Counted from the stretch's first letter, positions 18,789 through 29,403 are shown. The stretch is 64,000 nt of DNA from Roseibium algicola (GCF_001999245.1 NZ_CP019630.1:3501001-3565000), one strand, 5' to 3'. The notes: a model not told the origin generated them from the letters alone. A program made the numbers and translations.

Positions 18789-19493
18789 ATGGAAACACTT
18801 GTCCAATCGACATTGGCGCCAGAGAGCGGCATTTCGTTTTTTGCGCTGTTCTGGCAGGCGCATATCGTCGTCAAGGTCGTAATGCTCGGCCTTTTGGGCG
18901 CTTCGGTTTGGTGCTGGGCGATCATCGTCGACAAGATCATGCTGGTCGGCCGGACACGGCGCCAGATGAGCCGGTTCGAAACGGTGTTCTGGTCCGGTCA
19001 GTCTCTCGAAGAACTCTATAATACGCTTCACAATCGTGTGAACCATTCGATGGCGGCACTGTTCGTCGCAGCGATGCGTGAATGGAAGCGCAGCCACGAG
19101 GGCGCTCGGCCTGCCATCGGCAGCCTGCAGCAGCGTATCGACAGGGTGATGGATGTCACCATCCAGCGCGAAGCCGAGCGGCTTGAAAGCCGGTTGCTGA
19201 TCCTGGCAACCGTTGGCTCCGCGGCACCGTTCATCGGTCTGTTCGGAACGGTCTGGGGCATCATGACGGCGTTCCAGGCGATCGCGGCATCGGAAAGTAC
19301 CAACCTTGCGGTCGTGGCGCCCGGTATTGCCGAAGCGCTGTTTGCGACCGCGCTTGGTCTACTGGCCGCCATTCCGGCAGTTATCGCCTACAACAAGTTC
19401 TCGGCCGACGTCGGCAAGGCGGTTTCGCGCATGGAAGGCTTTGCGGACGAGTTCTCCGCCATCCTGTCCCGTCAGATCGACGAGAGGGGCTGA
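18789..19493 (+). CDS. tolQ: Tol-Pal system proton channel subunit TolQ
   Basis: A 234-residue inner-membrane protein of the TolQ/ExbB/MotA family with three transmembrane helices (about 14-40, 135-158 and 172-195). It carries the conserved ILATVGSAAPFIGLFGTVWGIMTAF segment, followed by VAPGIAEALFATALGLLAAIPAVIAYNKF. With TolR it forms the proton-driven stator that energises TolA during cell constriction. TolR follows 3 bases after the stop. Confidence 0.96.
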   Translation: METLVQSTLAPESGISFFALFWQAHIVVKVVMLGLLGASVWCWAIIVDKIMLVGRTRRQMSRFETVFWSGQSLEELYNTLHNRVNHSMAALFVAAMREWKRSHEGARPAIGSLQQRIDRVMDVTIQREAERLESRLLILATVGSAAPFIGLFGTVWGIMTAFQAIAASESTNLAVVAPGIAEALFATALGLLAAIPAVIAYNKFSADVGKAVSRMEGFADEFSAILSRQIDERG

Positions 19494-19496
19494 TCC

Positions 19497-19949
19497 ATGG
19501 CCATGCAGGTCGGTTCAGGTCAGGCAGGAAGCGGACGGCGCGGGCGGCGCAGGCGTCGCCACGCACCCATGAGCGAAATCAACGTCACGCCCATGGTCGA
19601 CGTGATGCTGGTGCTCCTGATCATCTTCATGGTGGCTGCTCCGCTCTTGACGGTCGGTGTGCCGATCGATCTGCCGGAGACCAGCGCCAAGGCCCTGGAA
19701 GGCGATACCGAGCCGATAACCATCTCGGTGAACGCGGCTGGTGAAATCTTCATCCAGGACACCCCGATCACGATCGAGGAGATCGTGCCAAAGCTCGAAG
19801 CCATTGCCGCCAATGGTTACGAGGAACGTATCTACGTGCGCGGCGATCAGGATGCCGACTACGGCACCATGATGAAGCTGATGGGCCGCATCAGCGCGGC
19901 CGGGTTTAAACGCCTCGGTCTTGTCACTCTGGAAGAACGGGACTCGTAA
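19497..19949 (+). CDS. tolR: Tol-Pal system subunit TolR (ExbD family)
   Basis: A 150-residue protein with a basic N-terminus (GRRGRRRRRHAPMSEINVTPMVDVMLVLLIIFMVAAPLL). The single transmembrane helix at about 34-54 carries the essential Asp in PMVDVML. The periplasmic ExbD fold shows the repeated AxGEIFIQDTPI and RGDQDADYGTMMKLMGRI patterns. It pairs with TolQ as the proton-conducting unit. tolA starts 6 bases downstream. Confidence 0.95.
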   Translation: MAMQVGSGQAGSGRRGRRRRRHAPMSEINVTPMVDVMLVLLIIFMVAAPLLTVGVPIDLPETSAKALEGDTEPITISVNAAGEIFIQDTPITIEEIVPKLEAIAANGYEERIYVRGDQDADYGTMMKLMGRISAAGFKRLGLVTLEERDS

Positions 19950-19955
19950 CGCGTC

Positions 19956-20906
19956 ATGCGCGCAGGTCTCATCGCGTCTCTGGCCGGTCACTCGGCTTTC
20001 CTGCTCTGGGGCTTGATCGCCTTTCCGGACGCTGAGAGCTTTGCGGTTCCGCAGGTGGATTCTCTGCCTGTCGAACTGGTGCCTATCGAGGAAATCACCA
20101 GGCTTCGGGTTGGCGAAAAGACCGCCGAAGTCCGGGATGTCGCGGCGGTGAACCCAAGCGATACCCCGGCCGAGGAACCTCCGAAACCGGCCGATAAACC
20201 GGGCGAAAGCAAGGTTGAGCAGCCGACGCAGCCGACACCTTCGCCGTCTCCGACGCCTCCTCCGGCACCGGAACCAACGCCCGTTGCGGATCCGGAGCCA
20301 GCTCCCGCGCCTGCGCCCGAACCGGCGCCGGTGGCCGAACCTGCGCCTGCACCGGATCCTGCCCCGGCGCCAGAGCCTGTGCCGCAGCAGGAGGCCGCGC
20401 CTGCGCCCCAGCCGATCGTGACCAAGGTTTCGCCGCGCTCCAAGCCGACGCCGCCGAGGAATGCGCCCGAGCCGCCGAAGGATAATTTCGACAGCACCGA
20501 TATCGCTGCGCTTCTGAACAAGGTCGAACCGGCCAAACAGACCGGCGAAACCAGCCAGAACCCGGCCTCTCTCGGTTCCCGGCGCGGGGAGCAGAACGTG
20601 CGTATGAGTCAGTCCGAGCTGGATGCGCTGCGTGGAATGGTGGCGCAATGCTGGAACCCGCCGGTGGGTGCCGTCGGTGCGGAAGACCTGAAGGTTCGTG
20701 TCCGTTTCAACCTGTCCCAGGACGGTCAGGTTTCGGGTCAGCCGGAAGTCATGAATTCCAGCGGCAATCCGGCGTTCGGAGCAGCCTCGAGCAGTGCCGT
20801 GCGCGCGATCATGCGCTGCCAGCCATACAATCTGCCAATTTCCAAGTATGAAGCTTGGCAGGAAGTCATCATCAATTTCGACCCCAGAGAGATGCTCGGG
20901 GGATAG
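19956..20906 (+). CDS. tolA: TolA-type cell-envelope integrity protein
   Basis: A 316-residue protein with one N-terminal transmembrane helix (about 4-22) and a long Pro/Ala/Glu-rich periplasmic arm at about 70-170 that substitutes for the helical TolA-II of enterics. The C-terminal TolA-III-like domain (about 215-312) has QCWNPPVGA and VRAIMRCQPYNLPISKYEAWQEVIINF. It transmits force from TolQR to Pal and TolB. The repetitive PA codons are protein-level low complexity, not a DNA tandem repeat. Operon position between tolR and tolB supports the call. Confidence 0.9.
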   Translation: MRAGLIASLAGHSAFLLWGLIAFPDAESFAVPQVDSLPVELVPIEEITRLRVGEKTAEVRDVAAVNPSDTPAEEPPKPADKPGESKVEQPTQPTPSPSPTPPPAPEPTPVADPEPAPAPAPEPAPVAEPAPAPDPAPAPEPVPQQEAAPAPQPIVTKVSPRSKPTPPRNAPEPPKDNFDSTDIAALLNKVEPAKQTGETSQNPASLGSRRGEQNVRMSQSELDALRGMVAQCWNPPVGAVGAEDLKVRVRFNLSQDGQVSGQPEVMNSSGNPAFGAASSSAVRAIMRCQPYNLPISKYEAWQEVIINFDPREMLGG

Positions 20907-20945
20907 ACTGGCCCGGCCAGTTCAAACGTCCATAAGGGAGCTGTT

Positions 20946-22301
20946 GTGCTCATGCGCGGAATACTGAAAAAACTTTCTGTTTTCACAAGCCGGAAAGCCA
21001 GAGGGCTCGCATTTGTTCTCGCTTCTTTTGTGGTGATTGCTCCGCTGCCGGCGGCAGCGCTTGTCGAAATCGATATTACCCAGGGCAACATCGAGCCCTT
21101 GCCGATCGCACTGCCGTCGTTTTCCGCCGAAGGCGGAGACGGCAAGCTGGCCGCGGACATGACCAACGTCATTGCCGCCGACTTGAAACGATCCGGCCTG
21201 TTCCGGCCGCTTGACCCGGCCAGCTTCATTCAGAAGAACATGAGCGTGAATTCCACGCCGCGTTTCGGCGACTGGCGTCAGATCAGTGCTCAGGCGCTTG
21301 TTACCGGTACGGTGATCAAGCAGCCGGACGGGCGTCTGCGGGCGGAGTTTCGTCTGTGGGACGTTTTCGCGTCAGAGCAGATGCTGGGCCAGCAGTTCTA
21401 CACGACACCTGAAAACTGGCGGCGTCTGGCGCATATCATCGCTGACGCGATCTATGAGCGGCTGACCGGTGAAAAGGGCTACTTCGACACCCGCATCGTC
21501 TATGTCGACGAAACCGGCCCGAAGGACAAGCGCGTCAAGCGCCTGGCGATCATGGACCAGGACGGCGCAAACGTGCGTTACCTGACGCGCGGCGACGATC
21601 TGGTGCTGACACCGCGGTTCTCGCCGACGAGCCAGGAAGTCACCTACATGTCCTACGGCGGTGCCGATCCGAGTGTCTATCTGCTGAATATTGAAACGGG
21701 TCAGCGCGAAATCGTCGGCAACTTCCCGGGCATGACCTTTGCGCCGCGGTTCTCGCCCGATGGGCAGAGCGTGGTGATGAGCCTGCAGCAGGGTGGCAAT
21801 GCCAACATCTTCAAGATGGACCTGCGCTCTCGCCAGACGACGCGTCTGACGAACGACGCGGCCATCGACACGAGCCCGTCGTTCTCACCGGACGGACGCC
21901 AGATCGTGTTCGAATCCGACCGCGGCGGCACACAACAACTTTATGTGATGAGCGCAGGCGGCGGCGGTGCGCAGCGTATTTCCTTCGGGCCTGGCCGGTA
22001 TTCCACGCCGGTATGGTCGCCGCGTGGAGACCTGATCGCCTTTACCAAGCAGCACCAGGGCCGCTTCATGATCGGCGTCATGCGGCCGGACGGAAAGGGC
22101 GAGCGTATCCTGACCGAGGGCTATCACAACGAAGGTCCTGCCTGGTCGCCGAACGGCCGTGTGCTGGTGTTTTTCCGGGATACGCCGGGTGCCAATGGCG
22201 GGCCGCAGGTCTGGACCGTGGACCTGACAGGATACAACGAACAGCGGGTGGAGACCCCGGCCTTCGCGTCGGATCCCTCCTGGTCGCCGCTGATCGACTG
22301 A
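20946..22301 (+). CDS. tolB: Tol-Pal system periplasmic protein TolB
   Basis: A 451-residue periplasmic beta-propeller. A signal peptide (hydrophobic 21-37, APLPAAA) precedes the mature N-terminal domain, and repeated WD/PD40-like blades carry FSPDGQ/FSPDGR motifs. It binds Pal and regulates its release from peptidoglycan. GTG at 20946 has GGAG 5 bases upstream; an in-frame ATG at 20952 is the alternative. Confidence 0.95.
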   Translation: MLMRGILKKLSVFTSRKARGLAFVLASFVVIAPLPAAALVEIDITQGNIEPLPIALPSFSAEGGDGKLAADMTNVIAADLKRSGLFRPLDPASFIQKNMSVNSTPRFGDWRQISAQALVTGTVIKQPDGRLRAEFRLWDVFASEQMLGQQFYTTPENWRRLAHIIADAIYERLTGEKGYFDTRIVYVDETGPKDKRVKRLAIMDQDGANVRYLTRGDDLVLTPRFSPTSQEVTYMSYGGADPSVYLLNIETGQREIVGNFPGMTFAPRFSPDGQSVVMSLQQGGNANIFKMDLRSRQTTRLTNDAAIDTSPSFSPDGRQIVFESDRGGTQQLYVMSAGGGGAQRISFGPGRYSTPVWSPRGDLIAFTKQHQGRFMIGVMRPDGKGERILTEGYHNEGPAWSPNGRVLVFFRDTPGANGGPQVWTVDLTGYNEQRVETPAFASDPSWSPLID

Positions 22302-22333
22302 TGGAGACATGCGGCCTGTGAAGGCAGGCCGTG

Positions 22334-22348
22334 TTAAGCTTTCGCTAA
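22334..22348. promoter_or_regulatory. Candidate CtrA box upstream of pal (one mismatch)
   Basis: TTAA-gctttcg-CTAA, seven of eight positions of TTAA-N7-TTAA, 105-119 bases before the pal start in the 151-bp tolB-pal gap. The trailing CTAACCAT also resembles the TTAACCAT half-site form. It would give pal its own cell-cycle promoter inside the tol operon. Confidence 0.35.
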
Positions 22349-22452
22349 CCATGTTTGAAAAGGCGTTTTTTACCGGTTTTGGCTAGAAAGCGTTTACCAA
22401 GAACCGGACGGATGAAATGTCAGGTTGGCGGGCTGGGGTGTAGGAGACAGGA

Positions 22453-22938
22453 ATGTTCAAGAGTTTAAACGCCGGACGGGGCGCGCGCTGGATTGCAGTC
22501 TGCTTCGTGGTTCTGTTCGCAGCAGCATGTGCCCAGAACAAACCGGACGGGCTGTCGAGCAATGTGAAGCCCGGCACGGGCCAGGACTTCGTCGTGAACG
22601 TGGGTGACCGCGTGTTCTTCGAAGAAGACCAGTCGGTGGTGACATCGCAGGGTCAGGCAACCCTTGCCAATCAGGCCAAGTGGCTGAACCGCTATCCCCA
22701 GTACACGATCACGATCGAGGGGCATGCGGATGAACGCGGCACGCGTCAGTACAACATCGCGCTGGGAGCACGCCGTGCCCAGTCCGCACGTGACTATCTG
22801 GTGGCACAGGGCGTGAACGCCTCGCGAGTCCGGACGATTTCCTACGGCAAGGAACGGCCTGTTGCTGTCTGTAACGACAACAGCTGCTGGTCGCAGAACC
22901 GCCGTGCGGTGACTGTCCTGAACAACGCGACCAACTGA
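22453..22938 (+). CDS. pal: Peptidoglycan-associated lipoprotein Pal
   Basis: A 161-residue outer-membrane lipoprotein. The signal sequence ends in a lipobox LFAAAC with acylation at C26. The OmpA-like domain carries the peptidoglycan-binding pattern ITIEGHADERGTRQYNIALGARRAQSARDYL. It anchors the outer membrane to peptidoglycan and is the partner of TolB and TolA. A strong terminator follows, so cpoB needs its own promoter or read-through. Confidence 0.96.
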   Translation: MFKSLNAGRGARWIAVCFVVLFAAACAQNKPDGLSSNVKPGTGQDFVVNVGDRVFFEEDQSVVTSQGQATLANQAKWLNRYPQYTITIEGHADERGTRQYNIALGARRAQSARDYLVAQGVNASRVRTISYGKERPVAVCNDNSCWSQNRRAVTVLNNATN

Positions 22939-22955
22939 TCCGGCAAATGCCGAAC

Positions 22956-22987
22956 AAAAAGGCCGGGCAGCTTGCCCGGCCTTTTTT
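22956..22987 (+). terminator. Intrinsic terminator after pal
   Basis: aaaaaggccgggc, a short loop, then gcccggcctttttt: a GC-rich stem with an A-tract before and a T-tract after, 18 bases past the pal stop. Confidence 0.9.
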
Positions 22988-23183
22988 GTTGGGCCGGCCG
23001 GAAATGACGAAATCACTTCAATGTCAGCCGGTAACGTCAAAATTTGGCCGAAGTCGAAGCGCTCTGTGCACTTGAGTAAGAAGCCGGGCATGGTAAGACA
23101 TCATGCGCGTGGATCTGCTTGAGTATTGGCGTTTGTCGGACCACGGCCAGACACTGGTACAGCAAATCCAACCGGAGGAGCGA

Positions 23184-24131
23184 ATGCTGAAACTAAAGGG
23201 ACTGGCAGGTCTCATCATGGCGTTGGTCATCACCTTCGCCACTGCCACACCGTCGCAAGCCCAGCTGTTCGGACGCAAGAATGACGATTCCAGCGTAAGG
23301 ATCGGTCAGCTTGAGGAACGGATCCGGGTTTTGACCGGTCAGATCGAACAGTTGTCCTATCAGATGCGGGAATTGCAGGATCAGATGCGCCGCATGCAGG
23401 AAGACAATGAATACCGCTTCCAGCAGCTGGAAGGCGGCACCCCGGGCAAGCGCTCGGATGTCGCTCCAGGATCGACCGCTCCGGGCCTAGGCCCGGACGG
23501 TACTCCGCAGTCGGGCAACCTTATCGCGCCGGGTGGAGGTTTTGCGACACTCCCTACGGACGGATCTGGAGACGGCAACTGGGATCAGTCCGGCGGCTAT
23601 GAAAGCGGTTTGCCGAGCGACGGTCCGATCGACCTTTCGCGGCTGGCCAACGGGCTTGAAAACCTGCCTGGCACCGGTCAGGAAATCGCGCCCGATCCTG
23701 GTCTTGCCACCGACGATGACCAGATTGCCAGCGTCATCGGCAGCGGCGACCCGAGCTCTGACTACAATCAGGCCTATTCCCTGGCGGTCAATGGCGATTA
23801 CGCGGGTGCCGAGCGCGGATTCCGGAACTTTCTGGAAACCTATCCCGACGATGCACAGGCAGCGAACGCTCAATATTGGCTGGGCGAAAGCCTGCTGGCG
23901 CAGCAGAACTACCGCGAGGCAGCCGATGCCTTCCTGAAGACCTACACGGACCATCCCGGCAACGCCAAGAGCCCCGACAGCCTGCTCAAGCTGGGTGTCT
24001 CGCTGCGTGGTCTCGGCGAAGCGGATGCGGCCTGCGCAACGTTTTCCGAACTGCTGAACAAATATCCGAATGCCGCTCCAGCCGTTTTGTCCCAGGCGCG
24101 GGATGAACGCCGTCGTGCCCAGTGCTCCTGA
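23184..24131 (+). CDS. cpoB: Tol-Pal associated periplasmic TPR protein CpoB (YbgF)
   Basis: A 315-residue secreted protein. The signal peptide is cleaved after SQA at about residue 26. A trimeric coiled coil spans about 38-83 (QLEERIRVLTGQIEQLSYQM). A Gly/Pro/Asp-rich linker follows, then TPR repeats in the last 120 residues (YSLAVNGDYAGAERGFRNFLETYPDD, YWLGESLLAQQNYREAADAFLKTY). CpoB coordinates peptidoglycan synthesis with Tol-driven outer-membrane constriction. The ATG at 23184 has a strong GGAGGAG; the frame opens 81 bases earlier without an equally good site. Confidence 0.92.
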   Translation: MLKLKGLAGLIMALVITFATATPSQAQLFGRKNDDSSVRIGQLEERIRVLTGQIEQLSYQMRELQDQMRRMQEDNEYRFQQLEGGTPGKRSDVAPGSTAPGLGPDGTPQSGNLIAPGGGFATLPTDGSGDGNWDQSGGYESGLPSDGPIDLSRLANGLENLPGTGQEIAPDPGLATDDDQIASVIGSGDPSSDYNQAYSLAVNGDYAGAERGFRNFLETYPDDAQAANAQYWLGESLLAQQNYREAADAFLKTYTDHPGNAKSPDSLLKLGVSLRGLGEADAACATFSELLNKYPNAAPAVLSQARDERRRAQCS

Positions 24132-25488
24132 CGGGCCGGTTGAGCCCCTGAGGCTCCCGGCCGATCGCGTCGATGCTCTTTTTTCAAAGCTAAGCTCTTT
24201 TTCCAATCTGGCGCTGGCAGTGTCCGGCGGCTCGGATTCCCTTTGTCTTCTTGTTCTTTTCGATGAATGGCGCAAACGCACCGGCTGGCAGGGTGCCGCC
24301 GAAGTGCTGTGTGTGGATCATCAACTTCGGCCTGAAAGCGGTCAGGAGGCGGAATTCGTTGCAACGAATGCGCGCGCATGCGGCCTTGCCTGCACGGTGC
24401 TGCGCTGGACCGGCACCAAACCGGCTGCAAACCTCCAGGAAGCGGCACGCATTGCCCGTTACCGGTTGATGGCAGCGCGTATGCGGGACATCGGCGCGGA
24501 GGCGCTTGTTCTTGGTCATCACCTTGACGATCAGGCGGAAACTTTTCTGGACCGTCTGACCCGGGGGAGCGGCGTTACCGGCCTCAGCGGGATGGCGGCT
24601 GACGAAGACTGCGGTCCGGAAGGTCTGCGCCTGCTGCGTCCGCTCCTGAGTGTTTCGAAATCCGACCTCGAGGCAACACTTGAAGAGCGCGGCCGTTCCT
24701 GGTGCACGGATCCCTCGAACCGGAACCCGAAATACAAGCGCAGCCGGCTCCGCGCCATCTTGTCGCTGTTGGCCGAGGAGGGATTGAGCGCAGAGCGTCT
24801 TGCGCAGACCGCTACCAATATCCGCCGGGCGCGGGAAGCCCTTGAGCGGACCGCCGATGACCTGGTCGCTCGGCTGATCACCGAACACCCGGCAGGACCC
24901 GCGCGCCTGGAGCGTGAAGCCTACCGCGAGCAGCCGGAAGAACTCCGTCTCCGGTTGCTCGTCTATCTGATGGCGCGTGTCTCGGGCAAGAATTCCCGAC
25001 CAAGACTTGCCAGGCTTCAGGCTCTGGACGGGGTGCTGATGTCCGGTGAGACGAACCGTCAAACCTTTCAAGGATCGGTTTTCGACGCAGACGCAAGCGT
25101 CATCAGAGTGTGGAAAGAACCGGGGCGCGAGCCGCCGGGCATTCTCACGGGTCTTGCTGGATCCGGCTCATGGGATGGCCGCTACCTTTACCGGGTCTCC
25201 ACTTGTCCTGTTGGCGAAAGTGATGCCCCCTTGTGCCTGGGGCCGCTGATGAACGCGCCTGTAGCGTCCCGGGAAATCGACTGGCCGGCGGGCTGGCCCA
25301 AGGCCGCCTTCGACTGCGCGCCGGTCCTGTGGCGGGCAGGGGAGATCCTGACCCCGGCTTCCGCGACGGCTGTTTTGACCATTGGCAATACCTGCAGCAG
25401 TGCAGATTTGAATTTGGAGCGAATGCCGATCCAAGGTAAATTGCCGGATAACTTTATGGACAATGAGGACACAGACGAGGAAATCTGA
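24103..25488 (+). CDS. tilS: tRNA(Ile)-lysidine synthetase TilS
   Basis: A PP-loop ATPase that converts the wobble cytidine of tRNA-Ile(CAU) to lysidine. The ATP-binding SGGSDS motif lies at 41-46, followed by HHLDDQAETFLDRLTRGSGVTGLSGM and the WCTDPSNRNPKYKRSRLR segment. The C-terminal region is divergent. I place the start at the ATG at 24103, overlapping cpoB by 29 bases; an in-frame start at 24070 is also open. Total length of 461 to 472 residues fits the longer alphaproteobacterial form. Overlap with cpoB implies coupled translation. Confidence 0.9.
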   Translation: MNAVVPSAPDGPVEPLRLPADRVDALFSKLSSFSNLALAVSGGSDSLCLLVLFDEWRKRTGWQGAAEVLCVDHQLRPESGQEAEFVATNARACGLACTVLRWTGTKPAANLQEAARIARYRLMAARMRDIGAEALVLGHHLDDQAETFLDRLTRGSGVTGLSGMAADEDCGPEGLRLLRPLLSVSKSDLEATLEERGRSWCTDPSNRNPKYKRSRLRAILSLLAEEGLSAERLAQTATNIRRAREALERTADDLVARLITEHPAGPARLEREAYREQPEELRLRLLVYLMARVSGKNSRPRLARLQALDGVLMSGETNRQTFQGSVFDADASVIRVWKEPGREPPGILTGLAGSGSWDGRYLYRVSTCPVGESDAPLCLGPLMNAPVASREIDWPAGWPKAAFDCAPVLWRAGEILTPASATAVLTIGNTCSSADLNLERMPIQGKLPDNFMDNEDTDEEI

Positions 25489-25657
25489 GGTTTTCCCCAT
25501 CTGGAACATCTGTTAGAGGTCCGTGCTTAAGAAAATAGTCAGCGCATCTGCGCAACTATGGCGCACCGCCTTGGCAGCGGGCTTTGGGCGACCTATCTTC
25601 GCTCTAAAGAAACGTAACCGCGTGCAGTTAGTCGCGTTGGGCGGTTAAGGAAACGAA

Positions 25658-27577
25658 ATGAACGCACATTTTCGCAACTTCGCTCTCTGGGTGATCATCG
25701 CCCTGCTATTGATCGCATTGTTCCAGCTTTTTCAAAGTCCCGCGCAGCATGGCGCAACGAATGACATTGCTTATTCGGACTTCATGAAGCAGGTCGACAA
25801 CGGCGAGATCCGATCGGTCATCATTCAGGAACAGAAGATCACCGGTACCTACAGCAGTGGCAGTGCCTTCCAGACCTACGCTCCTGACGGCGCGCAATAT
25901 GTCGATGAGCTGCGCAGCAAGGGCGTCTTGATCAATGCCCGCCCGCCGGCGGAAAGCTCTCCGTTGCTTGGTGCGCTGTTCTCCTGGCTACCGATGCTGA
26001 TCATCCTGGGTATCTGGATTTTCGTCATGCGCCAGATGCAGGGCTCCGGCGGCAAGGCCATGGGCTTCGGCAAGTCCAAGGCGAAGCTGCTGACCGAGGC
26101 ACACGGCCGGGTAACCTTCGAAGACGTGGCCGGTATCGACGAAGCCAAGGAAGACCTTCAGGAAATCGTCGAGTTTCTGCGCGACCCGCAGAAGTTCCAG
26201 CGTCTTGGTGGCCGGATCCCGCGCGGTGTTTTGCTGGTTGGCCCTCCGGGTACCGGTAAGACGCTGACCGCGCGTGCGGTTGCCGGTGAAGCAAACGTTC
26301 CGTTCTTCACCATTTCCGGTTCCGACTTCGTGGAAATGTTCGTCGGTGTGGGTGCGTCCCGCGTCCGCGACATGTTCGAACAGGCCAAGAAGAATGCTCC
26401 GTGCATCATCTTCATCGACGAAATCGACGCGGTCGGCCGTCATCGTGGCGCCGGTCTCGGCGGCGGTAACGACGAGCGCGAACAGACGCTCAACCAGCTG
26501 CTGGTCGAGATGGACGGTTTCGAGCCGAACGAAGGCATCATCATCATCGCCGCGACCAACCGGCCGGACGTTCTGGACCCGGCGCTGCTGCGCCCGGGCC
26601 GTTTCGACCGCCAGATCGTTGTACCGAACCCGGATATCACTGGCCGCGAAAAGATCCTGAAAGTGCACATGCGGAAAGTTCCGCTGGCACCGGATGTCGA
26701 CGTCAAGACGCTGGCACGCGGTACGCCGGGCTTCTCCGGTGCGGATCTGATGAACCTCGTCAACGAAGCCGCGCTTCTGGCTGCCCGCCGCTCCAAGCGA
26801 CTGGTGACCATGGCAGAGTTCGAAGACGCCAAGGACAAGGTCATGATGGGTGCGGAACGCCGTACGCTGGTGATGACCGAGGAAGAAAAGAAGCTGACCG
26901 CGTATCACGAAGCCGGTCACGCGCTGGTGGCTCTGCACCAGGAAGCTTCCGATCCGATCCACAAGGCGACCATCATTCCGCGCGGACGTGCGCTTGGCAT
27001 GGTCATGCGCCTGCCGGAGAAGGACCAGGTGTCGCTAACCCGCGCCAAGTGCAAGGCCGACCTTGCTGTTGCCATGGGTGGCCGCGTCGCCGAAGAAATG
27101 ATCTTCGGCTACGAGAAAGTGACTTCGGGCGCGTCCGGCGACATCCAGATGGCCACCAAGCTGGCCCGCGCGATGGCGACCCAGTTCGGCATGTCCGACA
27201 AGCTCGGTCCGCTGCTTTACGGGGAAAACCAGGAAGAAGTGTTCCTGGGACACTCCGTGGCAAAGAACCAGCACGTTTCCGACGAAACCCAGAAGATCGT
27301 CGATGCGGAAATCAAGTCCTTCGTCAATCAGGGCTATGAAACCGCCAAGAAGATCCTGGGCGACCACGAAGACCAGTTGCACACGATCGCCAAGGGTCTC
27401 CTGGAGTACGAAACCCTGTCGGGTGACGAGATCAAGGGTCTGCTCGATGGCAAGCCGCCGGTGCGCGACACGGACGACGACCAGCCGGTCGGCCGGTCGT
27501 CCGCGGTACCGACCGCCGGTGCCAAGCGTGGCGGCGACGAGGCCAGCGGTGGCATGGAGCCGCAGCCACAGTCCTGA
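25658..27577 (+). CDS. ftsH: ATP-dependent zinc metalloprotease FtsH
   Basis: A 639-residue membrane AAA+ protease. TM1 is at about 8-24 and TM2 at about 107-124 with a periplasmic domain between them. Walker A GPPGTGKT is at 195-202, Walker B IIFIDEID at 250-257, and the second region of homology ([23 protein letters not shown]) near 298-320. The zinc-binding HEAGH is at 417-421. It degrades membrane proteins and, in proteobacteria, sigma-32, whose gene rpoH is in this window. It starts 169 bases after tilS and ends with its own terminator. Confidence 0.97.
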   Translation: MNAHFRNFALWVIIALLLIALFQLFQSPAQHGATNDIAYSDFMKQVDNGEIRSVIIQEQKITGTYSSGSAFQTYAPDGAQYVDELRSKGVLINARPPAESSPLLGALFSWLPMLIILGIWIFVMRQMQGSGGKAMGFGKSKAKLLTEAHGRVTFEDVAGIDEAKEDLQEIVEFLRDPQKFQRLGGRIPRGVLLVGPPGTGKTLTARAVAGEANVPFFTISGSDFVEMFVGVGASRVRDMFEQAKKNAPCIIFIDEIDAVGRHRGAGLGGGNDEREQTLNQLLVEMDGFEPNEGIIIIAATNRPDVLDPALLRPGRFDRQIVVPNPDITGREKILKVHMRKVPLAPDVDVKTLARGTPGFSGADLMNLVNEAALLAARRSKRLVTMAEFEDAKDKVMMGAERRTLVMTEEEKKLTAYHEAGHALVALHQEASDPIHKATIIPRGRALGMVMRLPEKDQVSLTRAKCKADLAVAMGGRVAEEMIFGYEKVTSGASGDIQMATKLARAMATQFGMSDKLGPLLYGENQEEVFLGHSVAKNQHVSDETQKIVDAEIKSFVNQGYETAKKILGDHEDQLHTIAKGLLEYETLSGDEIKGLLDGKPPVRDTDDDQPVGRSSAVPTAGAKRGGDEASGGMEPQPQS

Positions 27578-27602
27578 TCGGTTCCGATATTCTGAACAAC
27601 CC

Positions 27603-27634
27603 AGATGCCCGGCCTGCGCCGGGCATCTTCGTTT
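27603..27634 (+). terminator. Intrinsic terminator after ftsH
   Basis: Arms agatgcccgg (27603-27612) and ccgggcatct (27619-27628) pair perfectly over 10 bp; a T-rich stretch (tcgttt) follows. Confidence 0.75.
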
Positions 27635-27763
27635 GCGGTGAAAGAACAGGGTTGCCAGCCATCAGGGAATGGTAACAATTGCTCACATATTTTGAATCGT
27701 GACTTCGGCTGATTGCGTTACAAAGAGCGCAACCAAGACAGATAGATCAGCAAGGCATATTTG

Positions 27764-29107
27764 ATGCGCAAGTTTTTCGGCACCGACGGCATCCGCGGTC
27801 AGGCGAACAGCTATCCCATGACCGCCGAGATGGCGCTGAAGGTTGGCATGGCCGCCGGGTTGGCTTTCAAGAACGGCGGACACCGCCACCGGGTGGTTAT
27901 CGGCAAGGACACCCGCCTTTCCGGCTACATGCTGGAAAACGCCCTCGTGGCAGGCTTCACTTCGGTCGGCATGGATGTGTTCCTGCTGGGCCCGCTGCCG
28001 ACGCCCGCTGTCGCGATGCTGACACGCTCACTCAGAACCGATCTCGGTGTGATGATCTCTGCCTCGCACAATCCATTCCAGGACAACGGCATCAAGTTCT
28101 TCGGCCCGGATGGCTTCAAGCTCAGCGACCAGATCGAAAAGACGATCGAAGAGCTGATGGAAAGCGACCTGACATCCCGCCTGCCGAGCGCCAGCGAGCT
28201 AGGCCGTGCAAAGCGGATCGACGGTGCGCAGCAGCGCTACATCGAATTTGCCAAGCGGACGCTGCCAAGGGAAATGAGCCTGGAAGGTCTGCGTGTTGTG
28301 ATCGATTGCGCCAACGGGGCTGCCTACAAGGTCGCGCCCGAGGCGTTGTGGGAGCTGGGTGCGGATGTGATCACCATGGGTGTCACGCCGGATGGCTTCA
28401 ACATCAACAAGGAATGTGGCTCGACGTCGACCGATGCCCTGTCCCGCAAGGTGCATGAAGTACGCGCCGACATCGGCATCGCGCTCGATGGGGATGCGGA
28501 CCGGGTCATCATCGTCGATGAAAACGGCTCAGTGGTGGATGGCGACCAGCTGATGGCCGTGGTGGCGCAGTCCTGGCAGCAAAGCAACCGCCTGTCCGCG
28601 CCCGGGATCGTGGCGACGGTCATGTCCAATCTCGGACTGGAGCGATACCTTCAGAGCCTCGGGCTGGGCCTTGCCCGGACCAAGGTCGGCGACCGCTATG
28701 TGGTCGAACATATGCGTGCCAACGGCTACAATGTCGGCGGTGAGCAGTCCGGCCATATCGTCCTGTCCGACTTTGCCACGACCGGCGACGGCCTGATCGC
28801 GGGTCTGCAGGTTCTTGCGTGCGTCAAGGATCAGGACAAGCCCGTGTCGGAAGTCTGCCGCAGGTTCGAGCCCGTGCCGCAGATCCTCAAGAATGTGCGC
28901 TACAAGGGCGGCAAGCCGCTTGAGCAAGACCTGGTCAAATCGGCGATCGAGGATGGCGAAGCCCGCCTCGGCAATTCCGGCCGCCTCGTGATTCGAGCTT
29001 CCGGCACCGAACCGTTGATCCGCGTGATGGCGGAAGGCGACGATGCGGAGCTGGTCAAGCAGGTGGTCAATGATATCGCCGGCGTGGTGGCAACAACCGC
29101 GGCCTGA
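27764..29107 (+). CDS. glmM: Phosphoglucosamine mutase
   Basis: A 447-residue alpha-D-phosphohexomutase converting glucosamine-6-phosphate to glucosamine-1-phosphate for UDP-GlcNAc and thus peptidoglycan and LPS. It begins [12 protein letters not shown]. The phosphoserine is S101 in [13 protein letters not shown], the metal loop is DGDADR near 242-247, and the sugar-specificity loop is GEQSGHI. The C-terminal phosphate-binding segment is [18 protein letters not shown] one codon earlier is possible, but the ATG at 27764 has AAGG at good spacing. The ftsH-glmM order is widely conserved. Confidence 0.96.
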   Translation: MRKFFGTDGIRGQANSYPMTAEMALKVGMAAGLAFKNGGHRHRVVIGKDTRLSGYMLENALVAGFTSVGMDVFLLGPLPTPAVAMLTRSLRTDLGVMISASHNPFQDNGIKFFGPDGFKLSDQIEKTIEELMESDLTSRLPSASELGRAKRIDGAQQRYIEFAKRTLPREMSLEGLRVVIDCANGAAYKVAPEALWELGADVITMGVTPDGFNINKECGSTSTDALSRKVHEVRADIGIALDGDADRVIIVDENGSVVDGDQLMAVVAQSWQQSNRLSAPGIVATVMSNLGLERYLQSLGLGLARTKVGDRYVVEHMRANGYNVGGEQSGHIVLSDFATTGDGLIAGLQVLACVKDQDKPVSEVCRRFEPVPQILKNVRYKGGKPLEQDLVKSAIEDGEARLGNSGRLVIRASGTEPLIRVMAEGDDAELVKQVVNDIAGVVATTAA

Positions 29108-29130
29108 TCGGCGAGGCAACAAGTGATAAG

Positions 29131-29159
29131 AAAAGCCGCCCATGTAGGGCGGCTTTTTT
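29131..29159 (+). terminator. Intrinsic terminator after glmM
   Basis: Arms aagccgccc (29133-29141) and gggcggctt (29147-29155) with a 5-base loop and a T run, 26 bases past the glmM stop. Confidence 0.9.
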
Positions 29160-29403
29160 GTTGCGGCTTATCCGCGGACAGCCCCCGATGATACCTGGGA
29201 TGCAGGCTCGAGACAGGGCGACTGGATGCCAGTTTCTCGGGAAGTCCTAACAAGTTTATGAAAACGTAGCGACAGGTGGTCCCCCATGTCCGCATCTTGT
29301 TTCATTTGACCTGGATGACAACAAGTGGCTCTGGCAGTTATGTCCCCGGCCTGCCTGATAATTTTGCACGCCTGTTTCTGATCTTTCGATGTTTCTTCGG
29401 CTG

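Noticed and set aside
20200..20440. Tandem DNA repeat in tolA
   Set aside because: The repetition is Pro/Ala/Glu codon low complexity in the TolA arm; no exact DNA unit repeats.
24070..24102. Extra N-terminal residues of TilS
   Set aside because: Possible, but the segment is only an in-frame extension inside cpoB; the later ATG gives adequate family length, so the shorter start was chosen.
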